From positions 1 through 39,654 of the forward strand of contig CAJTPF010000025.1 of assembly GCA_910578175.1 (NCBI GenBank): a stretch of DNA of 39,654 nucleotides, in the 5' to 3' direction. The stretch is from an uncultured Lachnospiraceae bacterium (GTDB lineage Bacteria > Bacillota > Clostridia > Lachnospirales > Lachnospiraceae). The position numbers and the translations under genes are program-made. Shown here piece by piece: positions 16,792-25,271 of this stretch; the first letter of the stretch is position 1, and the number at the start of each line of letters is the position of its first letter. Below the pieces are notes generated by a model. It was not told where the DNA came from and ran no database searches. It saw only the letters and a list, made by a program, of their open reading frames with translations.

Positions 16792-17652
16792 ATGAAAAAT
16801 TATTTGTATGACGGTAGCGGTAAGTTTGTACCGGGAAAGTTTGATACTGCGGAAACGGGGGGACTGACCAAAGAGGAAGCCGTAAAGCGGATGAATCAGA
16901 ATCTTCCCCAGATTGACGATCTGCAGAAAAAATTATATGCAGAGAAGAAAGAGGGTATCATCTTTTTATTTCAGGCAATGGATGCGGCAGGAAAGGACGG
17001 CACCATTCAGGCGGTCCTTTCCTGCCTGTCGCCTCACGGGGTTAAGGAATACGCGTTTAAAGCTCCAAATTCCACGGAACTGGCCCATGATTATCTGTGG
17101 AGGATCCATCAGTGTATACCGGAGCGGGGACAGATCGCTATTTTTAACAGAAGTCACTATGAAGATGTGATCATTGGAAAAGTCCATAAATTATATGAAT
17201 ATCAGACCTGGGCAAATTATATCAGGAAAAGTGAGATCATAAAAAATCGTTATGAGGATATCCGGAATTTTGAAAAATATCTGTATAACAACAGCGTCAG
17301 AATCGTAAAAATATATTTAAACGTTTCAAAAGAAGAGCAGGCAAAACGATTTCTGGCCAGACTGAACGATCCGAAGAAATACTGGAAATTCAGTGGAGCC
17401 GATTTAAAAGAACGGGAATACTGGGACGAGTATCAGAAGGCATTTACCGATGCCATCAATAAAACGGCAACCGAATATTGTCCGTGGTATGTGGTTCCGG
17501 CGGACCATAAATGGTATATGCGTTATGTGGTGAGCGAGATCATACTGAATACGCTGAAGGATATCAATCCGAAATTTCCGAAAGTAAGCGATTCCATGAA
17601 AGCCCACTTTGATCAGGCCAGGGAAGTGCTGGAAAAAGAAATGGAAAAGTGA
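16792..17652 (+). CDS. Polyphosphate kinase 2 family protein
   Basis: A 286-aa P-loop kinase that moves phosphate between polyphosphate and nucleotides. Walker A-like AMDAAGKDGT (Asp64 and the following Lys), the IFNRSHYEDV segment (Walker B-like) and the lid-region arginines are all present, so it should be active. PPK2 enzymes differ in substrate (GDP, ADP or AMP), and the class cannot be assigned by eye. Start at ATG 16792 with AAGGAAAGG about 11 nt upstream; an in-frame GTG at 16780 overlaps that site and is less likely. Confidence 0.92.
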   Translation: MKNYLYDGSGKFVPGKFDTAETGGLTKEEAVKRMNQNLPQIDDLQKKLYAEKKEGIIFLFQAMDAAGKDGTIQAVLSCLSPHGVKEYAFKAPNSTELAHDYLWRIHQCIPERGQIAIFNRSHYEDVIIGKVHKLYEYQTWANYIRKSEIIKNRYEDIRNFEKYLYNNSVRIVKIYLNVSKEEQAKRFLARLNDPKKYWKFSGADLKEREYWDEYQKAFTDAINKTATEYCPWYVVPADHKWYMRYVVSEIILNTLKDINPKFPKVSDSMKAHFDQAREVLEKEMEK

Positions 17653-17671
17653 TACAGATGAAAAACAATGA

Positions 17672-17700
17672 TTGCAAAATAGTCTGATATGGGATATGAT
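17672..17700 (+). promoter_or_regulatory. Likely promoter of nfeD and the SPFH gene
   Basis: TTGCAA (17672-17677), 17-nt spacer, TATGAT (17695-17700). The predicted transcript start near 17707 supports the GTG start at 17734 over the frame's first ATG at 17689. Confidence 0.5.
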
Positions 17701-17733
17701 TATTCCTATACAAGACGAAGCGAGGTGATTGGT

Positions 17734-18156
17734 GTGGAATCCATAGTATGGCTGGGAATTTTTCTGATCCTTCTTGTACTGGAGATCATTTCTCTGGGGC
17801 TGACCACGATCTGGTTTGCAGGGGGCGCTCTGGCTGCATTTGCTGCTACGCTTCTGGGAGCAGATATAATCCTTCAGGCAGTGTTATTCCTGGTGGTATC
17901 ACTGGTACTTTTATTTGTAACACGGCCGGTAGCTGTAAAATATCTTAACCGGAATCTTACGAAAACCAACGTTGAAAATGTAATAGGAAAGACGGCAAAG
18001 GTGAGCAGACAGATCGATAATGTCAACAGTATGGGAGAGGCTGTTCTGGAAGGTGAAACATGGACGGCACGTTCCGAAAACAATGATATTATTGCGGAAG
18101 GCACGCTGGTGACAGTGGTGGCCGTGGAAGGCGTAAAACTTATTGTAAGAGTCTAA
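17734..18156 (+). CDS. NfeD-like membrane protein
   Basis: A 140-aa short NfeD protein. It has about three hydrophobic helices in the first 70 residues and a C-terminal OB-fold of about 65 residues (GKTAKVSRQIDNVNSMGEAV through VTVVAVEGVKLIVR). Short NfeD proteins pair with SPFH/stomatin proteins in membrane microdomains, and an SPFH gene follows 13 nt downstream. Start at GTG 17734 from GAGGTG about 7 nt upstream and from the promoter position. The longer frame to 17689 has no ribosome binding site. Confidence 0.88.
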   Translation: MESIVWLGIFLILLVLEIISLGLTTIWFAGGALAAFAATLLGADIILQAVLFLVVSLVLLFVTRPVAVKYLNRNLTKTNVENVIGKTAKVSRQIDNVNSMGEAVLEGETWTARSENNDIIAEGTLVTVVAVEGVKLIVRV

Positions 18157-18169
18157 GGAGGACATAAGT

Positions 18170-19120
18170 ATGAATTATATGTTGTTGGCCGGTTCGGCAG
18201 GAACAGGCTTTGTTGCGTTCGTGATTTTTCTGGTAGTGGTGCTGGTGATCCTTGCATCCTGTGTAAAGATCGTTCCCCAGACCCAGGCTTTTGTTATCGA
18301 GCGTCTGGGAGGATACAAATGTACATGGTCCGTAGGACTGCATTTTAAGGTTCCCATCATTGACAAAGTAGCGAGAAGAGTGATCTTAAAAGAGCAGGTA
18401 GTAGATTTTGCACCGCAGCCTGTTATTACGAAAGATAATGTTACCATGAGGATCGATACGGTCGTGTTTTTCCAGATCACGGATCCGAAATATTATGCGT
18501 ACGGTGTAGAGAATCCCATCATGGCCATTGAAAATCTGACTGCCACTACCCTGAGAAATATCATCGGCGATCTGGAACTGGATCAGACGCTGACTTCCAG
18601 GGAAACCATAAACGATAAGATGAGAGTATCCCTGGATGTTGCCACAGACCCATGGGGCATCAAGGTAAAGAGAGTAGAGCTTAAGAATATCATCCCGCCG
18701 GCGGCCATTCAGGATGCCATGGAAAAACAGATGAAGGCGGAGCGTGAAAGACGGGAGGCCATTCTTAAAGCCGAAGGTGAGAAGACTTCCACCATTCTTG
18801 TGGCGGAAGGTAAAAAGGAATCTGCGATACTGGATGCAGAGGCGGAGAAGGAAGCCGCCATCCTCCGGGCAGAAGCGAAAAAAGAAGCCACGATCCGAGA
18901 GGCCGAAGGTCAGGCGGAAGCCATTCTGGCAGTACAGAAAGCCAATGCAGAGGGTATCTGCTTTATAAAAGAGGCAGGCGCCGACGCTGCGGTCATACAG
19001 CTTAAGAGCCTGGAAGCTTTTGCAAAAGCGGCAGACGGCCAGGCCACAAAGATCATCATTCCTTCCGAGATTCAGGGAATGGCAGGCACGTTAAAGGCGC
19101 TGGCAGAGACCGTAAAGTAA
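18170..19120 (+). CDS. SPFH/stomatin-like membrane protease-associated protein (QmcA/YbbK type)
   Basis: A 316-aa protein with an N-terminal membrane anchor (about 10-30), an SPFH/band-7 domain (about 33-200, with VPQTQAFVIERLGG and GIKVKRVELKNI) and a charged Ala/Glu/Lys-rich coiled coil (about 185-260, repeating motifs such as AEGEKTSTIL and AEAEKEAAIL). The C-terminus carries the usual stomatin tail. Paired with the NfeD protein, it is expected to form oligomeric membrane scaffolds. GGAGG precedes the ATG. Confidence 0.92.
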   Translation: MNYMLLAGSAGTGFVAFVIFLVVVLVILASCVKIVPQTQAFVIERLGGYKCTWSVGLHFKVPIIDKVARRVILKEQVVDFAPQPVITKDNVTMRIDTVVFFQITDPKYYAYGVENPIMAIENLTATTLRNIIGDLELDQTLTSRETINDKMRVSLDVATDPWGIKVKRVELKNIIPPAAIQDAMEKQMKAERERREAILKAEGEKTSTILVAEGKKESAILDAEAEKEAAILRAEAKKEATIREAEGQAEAILAVQKANAEGICFIKEAGADAAVIQLKSLEAFAKAADGQATKIIIPSEIQGMAGTLKALAETVK

Positions 19121-19161
19121 CGGTCCTGGCTGGATAAATATATTGTAAAGATTGCATTTTA

Positions 19162-19185
19162 CCGGCGTGGCGTGTGTCACGCCGG
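19162..19185 (+). terminator. Hairpin terminator after the SPFH gene
   Basis: CCGGCGTG (19162-19169) pairs perfectly with CACGCCGG (19178-19185) across an 8-nt loop. AATTATTATT follows, so the U-run is imperfect. Confidence 0.65.
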
Positions 19186-19262
19186 AATTATTATTCGGTA
19201 AGCAAAAATAAAAATGAAAATGAAAAGCAAATACATCAAATTTAAAAGAATGAATGATTATA

Positions 19263-19292
19263 TTGATATTATATATTTGGGTACGGTAAATT
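19263..19292 (+). promoter_or_regulatory. Possible argF promoter
   Basis: TTGATA (19263-19268), 18-nt spacer, TAAATT (19287-19292), in an AT-rich leader. AT-rich dyads such as GTAATTAATTATTGCATAAAT nearby could hold arginine-repressor boxes, but none matches the consensus well enough to call. Confidence 0.35.
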
Positions 19293-19400
19293 AATGCCGT
19301 AATTAATTATTGCATAAATGGGAAATTAATATTACAATCTACATAGAATTTTTCAGAAGAAGTTTTGAGACAGTATCTGAATCGAAGTGAGGTAAGAAAT

Positions 19401-20417
19401 ATGGCAAAGGCGAATATTGATTTAACAGGACGGAATTTCCTGACATTAAAAGATTTCAATAAAGATGAAATACTTTATCTGATCGATCTGGCACAGGATT
19501 ATAAAGATAAGAAGAAAAAGGGAATCCCGGTGGACGATTACCGGGGAAAAAATGTGGCTTTGATATTTGAAAAGACCAGTACCCGCACCAGATGTTCTTT
19601 TGAAGTGGCTGCCAGCGATCTGGGTATGGGTTCCACTTATTTGGATCCTTCCGGTTCCCAGATTGGAAAAAAGGAAAGTATCGCAGATACGGCCAGAGTC
19701 CTCGGAAGAATGTATGACGGTATAGAATACCGGGGATTTGAGCAGAGTATTGTAGAGGAACTTGCGGAATATGCAGGCGTGCCGGTATGGAACGGTCTGA
19801 CCAATGAGTATCATCCGACCCAGATGATAGCGGATATGCTCACGGTCCGGGAAAAGCTGGGACGTCTGGAAGGCGTTAAGTTTGTATATATGGGAGATGC
19901 CAGATATAATATGGGAAATTCCCTGATGATTGTCTGTGCAAAACTGGGGCTGCATTTTGTGGCGTGCACGGCAAAGGAATATTTTCCGGCCCCGGAACTT
20001 GTAAAACAGTGCGAGGCTTATGCCGGAGCCTCCGGCGGAAGTATCACTCTGACGGAAGATGTCATGGAAGGAACGAAAGACGCAGACGTGATCTATACGG
20101 ATGTGTGGGTATCCATGGGAGAGCCGGACGCGGTATGGGAAGAACGGATCAAAGCCCTGATGCCATATCAGGTCAATCAAAAGATCATGGATAATACAAA
20201 GAACAGTTCGATCTTTATGCACTGCCTGCCGGCCTTTCATGATCTGAAGACAAAGATCGGAAAGGAAATCCATGAGAAATTCGGAATTACCGAGATGGAA
20301 GTAACGGATGAAGTATTTGAATCTGCAAAGTCCGTAGTATTTGATGAAGCCGAAAACCGTATGCATTCCATTAAGGCGATCATGGCGGCAACGCTGAAAC
20401 CGTCGGAATACAAATAG
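19401..20417 (+). CDS. argF: Ornithine carbamoyltransferase
   Basis: Makes citrulline from ornithine and carbamoyl phosphate in arginine synthesis (the catabolic ArcB form is the alternative). It carries the carbamoyl-phosphate loop STRTR (from Ser60), the HPTQ motif and the ornithine-site HCLPA (Cys275). Length 338 aa is normal. Start at ATG 19401, with GAGG 9 nt upstream; the frame extends to 19365 without a site. The tail KSVVFDEAENRMHSIKAIM is typical. No arc-operon neighbours are present, which favours the biosynthetic role. Confidence 0.93.
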   Translation: MAKANIDLTGRNFLTLKDFNKDEILYLIDLAQDYKDKKKKGIPVDDYRGKNVALIFEKTSTRTRCSFEVAASDLGMGSTYLDPSGSQIGKKESIADTARVLGRMYDGIEYRGFEQSIVEELAEYAGVPVWNGLTNEYHPTQMIADMLTVREKLGRLEGVKFVYMGDARYNMGNSLMIVCAKLGLHFVACTAKEYFPAPELVKQCEAYAGASGGSITLTEDVMEGTKDADVIYTDVWVSMGEPDAVWEERIKALMPYQVNQKIMDNTKNSSIFMHCLPAFHDLKTKIGKEIHEKFGITEMEVTDEVFESAKSVVFDEAENRMHSIKAIMAATLKPSEYK

Positions 20418-20434
20418 AAAAGGAAGGTATCACA

Positions 20435-20749
20435 GTGACTATCTTTGACAGGAATTACCTGAAAATAGACAGGAGAAAACGTTCGCTAAATAACAGTTCT
20501 TTTTTATATGACGGAATCAATTTTATTCTTGGTCTTGGGATTATTGTATGCGCGTTCCTGATCTTTGTGGATATCGATGAGTACGAGCGGTTGTTTACAC
20601 TGGTATTTTTTATGTCCGGCACCATGAATCTGGTCATGGGGATCAAGTATTTTAAGCGCCATGAATGGGTGAAAGCTGTTTCTCTGTTTTTGGCGGTTCT
20701 GATATTGTATGCAGTGGCAGTCATCAGTTTAATAGCTTTATGGCTATAG
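20435..20749 (+). CDS. Small membrane protein of unknown function
   Basis: 104 aa with a GTG start and AGGAAGG about 8 nt upstream. Three hydrophobic segments are seen (about 27-46, 53-70, 80-103) with a short basic N-terminus. It follows argF by 17 nt and precedes another small gene by 15 nt, so it belongs to the argF-to-coaX/dusB run. I recognise no catalytic motif. Confidence 0.72.
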   Translation: MTIFDRNYLKIDRRKRSLNNSSFLYDGINFILGLGIIVCAFLIFVDIDEYERLFTLVFFMSGTMNLVMGIKYFKRHEWVKAVSLFLAVLILYAVAVISLIALWL

Positions 20750-20764
20750 AAAGGGTGGAAAAGA

Positions 20765-21091
20765 GTGGAAGAAACGATGGTATTGTGCGGAGCCAGCGCA
20801 TATGAAAAGAAGTTTTATTTAAACCCGGAGTTTTCCGCCCTGCCGGATTCGGTACAGAAGGAACTGAATATTATGTGCGTACTGTTTACCGAGGAAGTGG
20901 GTGGTATTCTGACGCTGGAATATGATGAAGAAGGACATCTGGAACTGAAGGTGCAGAGTAAGGATTATGATCCGTTATTTGATGAGATCGGCAGCGGATT
21001 AAAGATAAAACAGCTGATAAACGAAAAACAGGATTTATTTGAGGCGCTGGAAACATTCTACAGAGTGTTTGTGCTGGGATTGGAGGATTAG
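20765..21091 (+). CDS. Conserved small soluble protein (DUF6145-like)
   Basis: A 108-aa acidic protein (GTG start) with mixed helix and strand pattern, containing VLFTEEVGGILTLEYDEEGH. It resembles a short conserved Lachnospiraceae family that I recall as DUF6145, usually encoded beside coaX. The name is tentative. Its stop is directly followed by the coaX ATG, implying co-expression. Confidence 0.72.
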   Translation: MEETMVLCGASAYEKKFYLNPEFSALPDSVQKELNIMCVLFTEEVGGILTLEYDEEGHLELKVQSKDYDPLFDEIGSGLKIKQLINEKQDLFEALETFYRVFVLGLED

Positions 21092-21859
21092 ATGTTATTA
21101 GTCGTTGATATAGGTAATACCAATATAACCCTGGGAGTATTTGACGGAGAGGAACTGGAAGCGACGTTCCGTATGACCACAAAGATTCAGAGGACGTCGG
21201 ATGAATTCGGAATCTTATTATGCGAATTACTGGGCAGCCGGAAGATTTCCGTCGGGGATATCACAGACGTCATTATTTCGTCGGTCGTACCGGATGTAAT
21301 GTATTCTTTTGAGAATTCTGTGAGAAAATATTTTGGGAAATCTCCTATGGTGGTAGGTCCAGGAATCAAAACCGGCATCCGCATGGTCACCGGAAATGCC
21401 CATGAAATCGGGGCGGATAGAATAGTTGACGCAGTAGGCGCATATGAATTATATGGCGGACCCGTGATCGTAATGGATTTCGGAACTGCCACAACTTATG
21501 ATCTGATTACGGAAGAGGGTGCGTTTGCCGCAGGGATCACCTCACCGGGCATTAAGATCTGTGCCAGGGCATTGTGGGAGGATGCTGCCAAACTGCCGAA
21601 GATCGAGATTAAAAAGCCGGAATCCATTCTGGCGAAGGATACGATCTCCAGTATGCAGGCAGGTCTGGTTTACGGCCATATCGGACAGACCGAATATATT
21701 ATCGATAAGATCAAGGAAGAAACGGGTATCGGTACGATCAAAGCAGTCGCCACAGGCGGGCTGGGAAAGATAATCGCAGATGCTACCGACAGGATCGATA
21801 TTTATGATGCCAACCTGACGCTTCAGGGACTGAGGCTGATATACGAAAAGAACCGTTAG
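21092..21859 (+). CDS. coaX: Type III pantothenate kinase
   Basis: First step of coenzyme A synthesis: phosphorylation of pantothenate. The 255-aa protein shows the ASKHA-type phosphate loop VVDIGNTNITLGVF, the GADRIVDAV segment, DFGTATTYD and a late ATGGLGK motif, all characteristic of CoaX. TGGAGG stands 5-6 nt before the ATG, just inside the preceding gene. dusB follows after 12 nt. Confidence 0.95.
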   Translation: MLLVVDIGNTNITLGVFDGEELEATFRMTTKIQRTSDEFGILLCELLGSRKISVGDITDVIISSVVPDVMYSFENSVRKYFGKSPMVVGPGIKTGIRMVTGNAHEIGADRIVDAVGAYELYGGPVIVMDFGTATTYDLITEEGAFAAGITSPGIKICARALWEDAAKLPKIEIKKPESILAKDTISSMQAGLVYGHIGQTEYIIDKIKEETGIGTIKAVATGGLGKIIADATDRIDIYDANLTLQGLRLIYEKNR

Positions 21860-21871
21860 GCAGGGATACGG

Positions 21872-22840
21872 ATGAAGATAGGAAACCTTACGATCGAGAA
21901 TAATACGGCGCTGGCGCCCATGGCTGGAGTTACGGACCTGGCATTCCGGCAGCTCTGCCGGGAAATGGGCTGCGGCTTACTGTATACGGAAATGGTCAGT
22001 GCAAAAGCCATATTATATAAGAATAAAAATACGGAGCCTCTTTTGGAGACTGTACCGTCGGAACATCCCATCGCAGTCCAGATCTTCGGATCCGATGCGG
22101 ATATTATGGCAGATATGGCGGCCAGGCTGGCAGGAGAACGGAGTTTTGACATCATAGATGTCAATATGGGCTGTCCGGTTCCCAAGATTGTTAATAATCA
22201 TGAGGGGAGTGCACTGATGAAGGATCCGAAACTGGTGGAGCAGATCCTTGACCGGATGGTCAGGAAGGTGGATAAACCGGTGACGGTTAAGATCCGAAAG
22301 GGGTTTGACGGGCAGTCGGTGAATGCAGTGGAGATCGCAAAGATTGCAGAAGCCTGCGGGGTCAGTGCCGTGGCCGTTCACGGAAGGACAAGGGAAGAAT
22401 ATTATTCCGGCATGGCGGATCACAGAATCATTGCCGCAGTGAAACGCGGGGTTTCCATACCGGTCATCGGCAACGGCGATATCAGGAGCGCCGCGGATGC
22501 AAAACGGATGTATGAATCCACGGGCTGCGACGGTATCATGGTCGGCCGGGCTGCCAGAGGAAATCCCTGGATCTTTAAAGAGATTGCTTCTTATTTCAGC
22601 CATGGCACGGTTTTTAAACGGCCGGAACCGGAAGAAATTAAAGCCATGATACTGAGACATGCGGAACTGATGGTCCGGTATAAAGGAGAATACACCGGAA
22701 TCCGGGAAATGCGCAAACATGTTGCCTGGTATACCGCAGGTATGCCTCATTCGGCGGCTGTCCGCAATCAGGTGAACCGGATTGAAAGTCTGGAAGGACT
22801 GAAAGAGATGTTGGGAAGCTTGACATTAAAGGCTCTTTAA
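21872..22840 (+). CDS. dusB: tRNA dihydrouridine synthase
   Basis: FMN enzyme (322 aa) that reduces uridines in tRNA. It has LAPMAGVTDLAFR at the N-terminus, the NMGCPVPKI motif (catalytic Cys), VHGRTREEYYSG, and GNGDIRSA for FMN phosphate binding. The DusB subclass is chosen from overall length and the usual coaX/greA/lysS neighbourhood. The promoter of greA starts inside its last codons. Confidence 0.92.
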   Translation: MKIGNLTIENNTALAPMAGVTDLAFRQLCREMGCGLLYTEMVSAKAILYKNKNTEPLLETVPSEHPIAVQIFGSDADIMADMAARLAGERSFDIIDVNMGCPVPKIVNNHEGSALMKDPKLVEQILDRMVRKVDKPVTVKIRKGFDGQSVNAVEIAKIAEACGVSAVAVHGRTREEYYSGMADHRIIAAVKRGVSIPVIGNGDIRSAADAKRMYESTGCDGIMVGRAARGNPWIFKEIASYFSHGTVFKRPEPEEIKAMILRHAELMVRYKGEYTGIREMRKHVAWYTAGMPHSAAVRNQVNRIESLEGLKEMLGSLTLKAL

Positions 22841-22848
22841 GTTATAAT
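22820..22848 (+). promoter_or_regulatory. Consensus sigma-A promoter of greA-lysS
   Basis: TTGACA (22820-22825), exactly 17 nt, TATAAT (22843-22848): perfect match to both consensus hexamers. The -35 is inside dusB and the dusB stop (22838-22840) falls in the spacer. The leader to greA is about 90 nt and AT-rich. Confidence 0.85.
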
Positions 22849-22946
22849 CCATCTTTATTAGGGAATATCAGGTATTTTATTTTTTATTTTATCAGAATAC
22901 ATTTTACAATTCATTGTTTTAAAGTGTAGCAGAAAGGATGCAGAAA

Positions 22947-23432
22947 ATGGCAGATAAGAAGAATATATTAACTTATGCAGGACTTAAGAAACTGGAAGAG
23001 GAATTAGAGAATTTAAAAGTTGTAAGAAGAAAAGAGATCGCAGATAAGATCAAGGAAGCAAGAGAGCAGGGAGACTTATCCGAAAATGCAGAGTACGATG
23101 CTGCAAAAGAGGAACAGGGTCATATTGAAAAGAGGATTGAAGAAATCGAGAAAATCCTGAAAAATGCAGAAGTGGTTGACGAGGAAGAGATCGATTTAGA
23201 TAAAATAAATATTGGCTGTAAAGTAAAAGTATTTGATATGGAATTTGATGAGGAAATCGAGTTTAAGCTGGTGGGTTCCACCGAGGCGGACAGTCTGAAT
23301 AACATGATTTCCAATGAATCCCCGCTTGGAAGAGCTCTGATCGGATGTAAGATCGGTGAAGTTGTGGATGTGGAAACCCAGGGTGGTATCGCCCAGTATA
23401 GAATTCTGGATATACAGAGAAACGTTGAGTAG
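22947..23432 (+). CDS. greA: Transcription elongation factor GreA
   Basis: Rescues backtracked RNA polymerase by stimulating cleavage of the transcript. 161 aa: an N-terminal coiled coil with the acidic tip GDLSENAEYDAAKEEQ and a C-terminal globular domain with NMISNESPLGRALIG. Start at ATG 22947 (GAAAGGA about 8 nt upstream), which matches the usual MADKK N-terminus; an ATG 9 nt earlier overlaps that site. It is followed by lysS 89 nt downstream, a common order. Confidence 0.96.
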   Translation: MADKKNILTYAGLKKLEEELENLKVVRRKEIADKIKEAREQGDLSENAEYDAAKEEQGHIEKRIEEIEKILKNAEVVDEEEIDLDKINIGCKVKVFDMEFDEEIEFKLVGSTEADSLNNMISNESPLGRALIGCKIGEVVDVETQGGIAQYRILDIQRNVE

Positions 23433-23521
23433 TCCGGCAGTGCGAAACAGAATGACCTGTTGGGGCAGCTCACAGGTTATACAGATATACGGATAGGATT
23501 AGAATAAAAGGAGTGGAGACA

Positions 23522-25021
23522 GTGGAGCAGAAGAATAACCCTCAGGAGCAGGATATTAACCAGTTGCTGAAAGTGAGAAGGGAAAAGCTGGCGGCTTTGT
23601 GTGAAAACGGCAGGAATCCCTTTGAAATCATGAAATATGATGTATCCCATCACAGTATGGAGATTAAGGAAAATTTTGAGACATTGAAAGGACAGCAGGT
23701 TACCATTGCGGGACGTATCATGTCCAAACGTGTGATGGGCAAGGCATCTTTTTGTAATGTCCAGGATCTGCAGGGAAATATCCAGTCCTATGTGGCAAGG
23801 GACAGCATTGGCGAAGAGTCCTATGCGGATTTTAAGAAATATGATATCGGTGATATTGTGGGCATCAAAGGCGAAGTGTTTGAAACCAAGACCGGAGAAA
23901 AGTCGATCCATGCTTCCGAGGTAACGTTATTATCCAAGAGTCTGCAGATTCTTCCTGAGAAGTTTCACGGTCTGACTAATACGGATATCCGCTACAGACA
24001 GAGATATACGGATCTGATCATGAATCCGGACGTTAAGGAGACGTTTATCAAGCGTTCCAAGATCATCAGTTCTATCCGTCATTATCTGGATGCAAAGGGC
24101 TTTATGGAGGTTGAGACTCCAATGCTGGTTTCCAATGCCGGCGGAGCGGCTGCAAGACCCTTTGAAACCCATTATAACGCTCTGGATGAGGATGTGAAAC
24201 TGAGGATTTCCCTGGAATTATATCTGAAACGCCTGATCGTAGGCGGTATGGAGCGGGTATATGAGATTGGCCGCGTGTTTCGTAACGAAGGCGTGGATAC
24301 CAGACATAATCCGGAATTTACGCTGATGGAACTGTATCAGGCTTATACTGATTATATCGGCATGATGGATCTGACCGAGGATATGTTCCGCCATGTCGCC
24401 ATGGAAGTGAACGGGTCGACTACGGTTACTTATGGCGACGTAGAGATCGATCTGGGCAAGCCGTTTGAGAGAATGACAATGATCGAAGCTGTTAAGAAGT
24501 ATTCCGGCGTGGATTTTTCTGAGATCCAGACTACTGAAGAGGCTAAGAGGGTAGCGGATGAAAAGCATGTGGAATATGAAGAGCGTCATAAGAGAGGGGA
24601 TATCCTCAATCTGTTTTTTGAAACCTTTGTGGAAGAGCATCTGGTTCAGCCGACCTTTATCATGGACCATCCGGTTGAGATTTCTCCGCTGACCAAGAGA
24701 AAGCCGGACAATCCGGATTATGTGGAGCGATTTGAGTTATTTATTACCTGCCGGGAAATGTGTAATGCTTATTCCGAGCTGAACGATCCGATTGATCAGA
24801 GAGAGCGTTTCATGGAACAGGAGAAACTTCTGGCACAGGGAGACGAGGAAGCCAACCGGCTGGATGAGGATTTCCTCAATGCATTGGAGATTGGTATGCC
24901 GCCGACGGGAGGAATCGGATATGGAATTGACAGGCTGGTGATGCTGCTGACGAATTCACCGGCGATACGGGATGTGCTGTTGTTCCCGACAATGAAGTCC
25001 TTACCGAACGAAAAAGGCTAA
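23522..25021 (+). CDS. lysS: Lysyl-tRNA synthetase, class II
   Basis: Charges tRNA-Lys. The 499-aa protein has an N-terminal OB-fold anticodon domain (about 55-150) and a class II catalytic domain with motif 2 (GRVFRNEGVDTRHNPEFT) and motif 3 (GGIGYGIDRLVMLL). Start at GTG 23522, with AAGGAG 9 nt upstream; the GTG at 23513 has no spacing to that site. It is the last chromosomal gene before element-type sequence, and I see no terminator right after it, which fits an insertion close to its 3' end. Confidence 0.95.
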   Translation: MEQKNNPQEQDINQLLKVRREKLAALCENGRNPFEIMKYDVSHHSMEIKENFETLKGQQVTIAGRIMSKRVMGKASFCNVQDLQGNIQSYVARDSIGEESYADFKKYDIGDIVGIKGEVFETKTGEKSIHASEVTLLSKSLQILPEKFHGLTNTDIRYRQRYTDLIMNPDVKETFIKRSKIISSIRHYLDAKGFMEVETPMLVSNAGGAAARPFETHYNALDEDVKLRISLELYLKRLIVGGMERVYEIGRVFRNEGVDTRHNPEFTLMELYQAYTDYIGMMDLTEDMFRHVAMEVNGSTTVTYGDVEIDLGKPFERMTMIEAVKKYSGVDFSEIQTTEEAKRVADEKHVEYEERHKRGDILNLFFETFVEEHLVQPTFIMDHPVEISPLTKRKPDNPDYVERFELFITCREMCNAYSELNDPIDQRERFMEQEKLLAQGDEEANRLDEDFLNALEIGMPPTGGIGYGIDRLVMLLTNSPAIRDVLLFPTMKSLPNEKG

Positions 25022-25076
25022 AAAGTCCCTATTTATGCGGGTTTGCGGACTTGGGAAAACGCTCAAAAATACATCT

Positions 25077-25098
25077 TTACATCAAACTTACATCAAAC
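25077..25098. repeat. Tandem repeat TTACATCAAAC x2 near the element boundary
   Basis: Two exact head-to-tail copies of an 11-bp unit lie 56 nt after the lysS stop. Upstream, AAGTCC (25023-25028) and GGACTT (25047-25052) form an inverted repeat. Short direct repeats and a nearby inverted repeat are what tyrosine integrases bind as arm and core sites. Assignment as an attachment site is inference. Confidence 0.5.
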
Positions 25099-25146
25099 GA
25101 TGCAGGATTTTGTGCAGAGGTGAAAAAATCGCATATTTTTGTATTT

Positions 25147-25185
25147 AAGACCTTGAGAGGACAAAACCTTTCAAGGTCTTTTTTT
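25147..25185 (+). terminator. Strong intrinsic terminator near the element boundary
   Basis: GACCTTGAGAGG (25149-25160) pairs with CCTTTCAAGGTC (25167-25178) with one G-T pair and two further A-T pairs outside (AA at 25147-25148 with TT at 25179-25180). Seven T follow (25179-25185). It would stop lysS read-through into the element. Confidence 0.9.
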
Positions 25186-25271
25186 GTGTTGTGCGGTGTA
25201 TCTGGTCGCAAACTACAAGTTTTCTTTGATTTCCAATACAATGGTTTTGCAAAGGAGGTCGAGGATTGATT

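Noticed and set aside
19446..20366. Minus-strand frame of 306 aa opposite argF
   Set aside because: Shadow of argF with no motifs or upstream ribosome site.
22013..22750. Long minus-strand frame of 245 aa opposite dusB
   Set aside because: Antisense shadow of a well-identified gene; no ribosome site, no recognisable family, low-complexity His/Cys-rich product.
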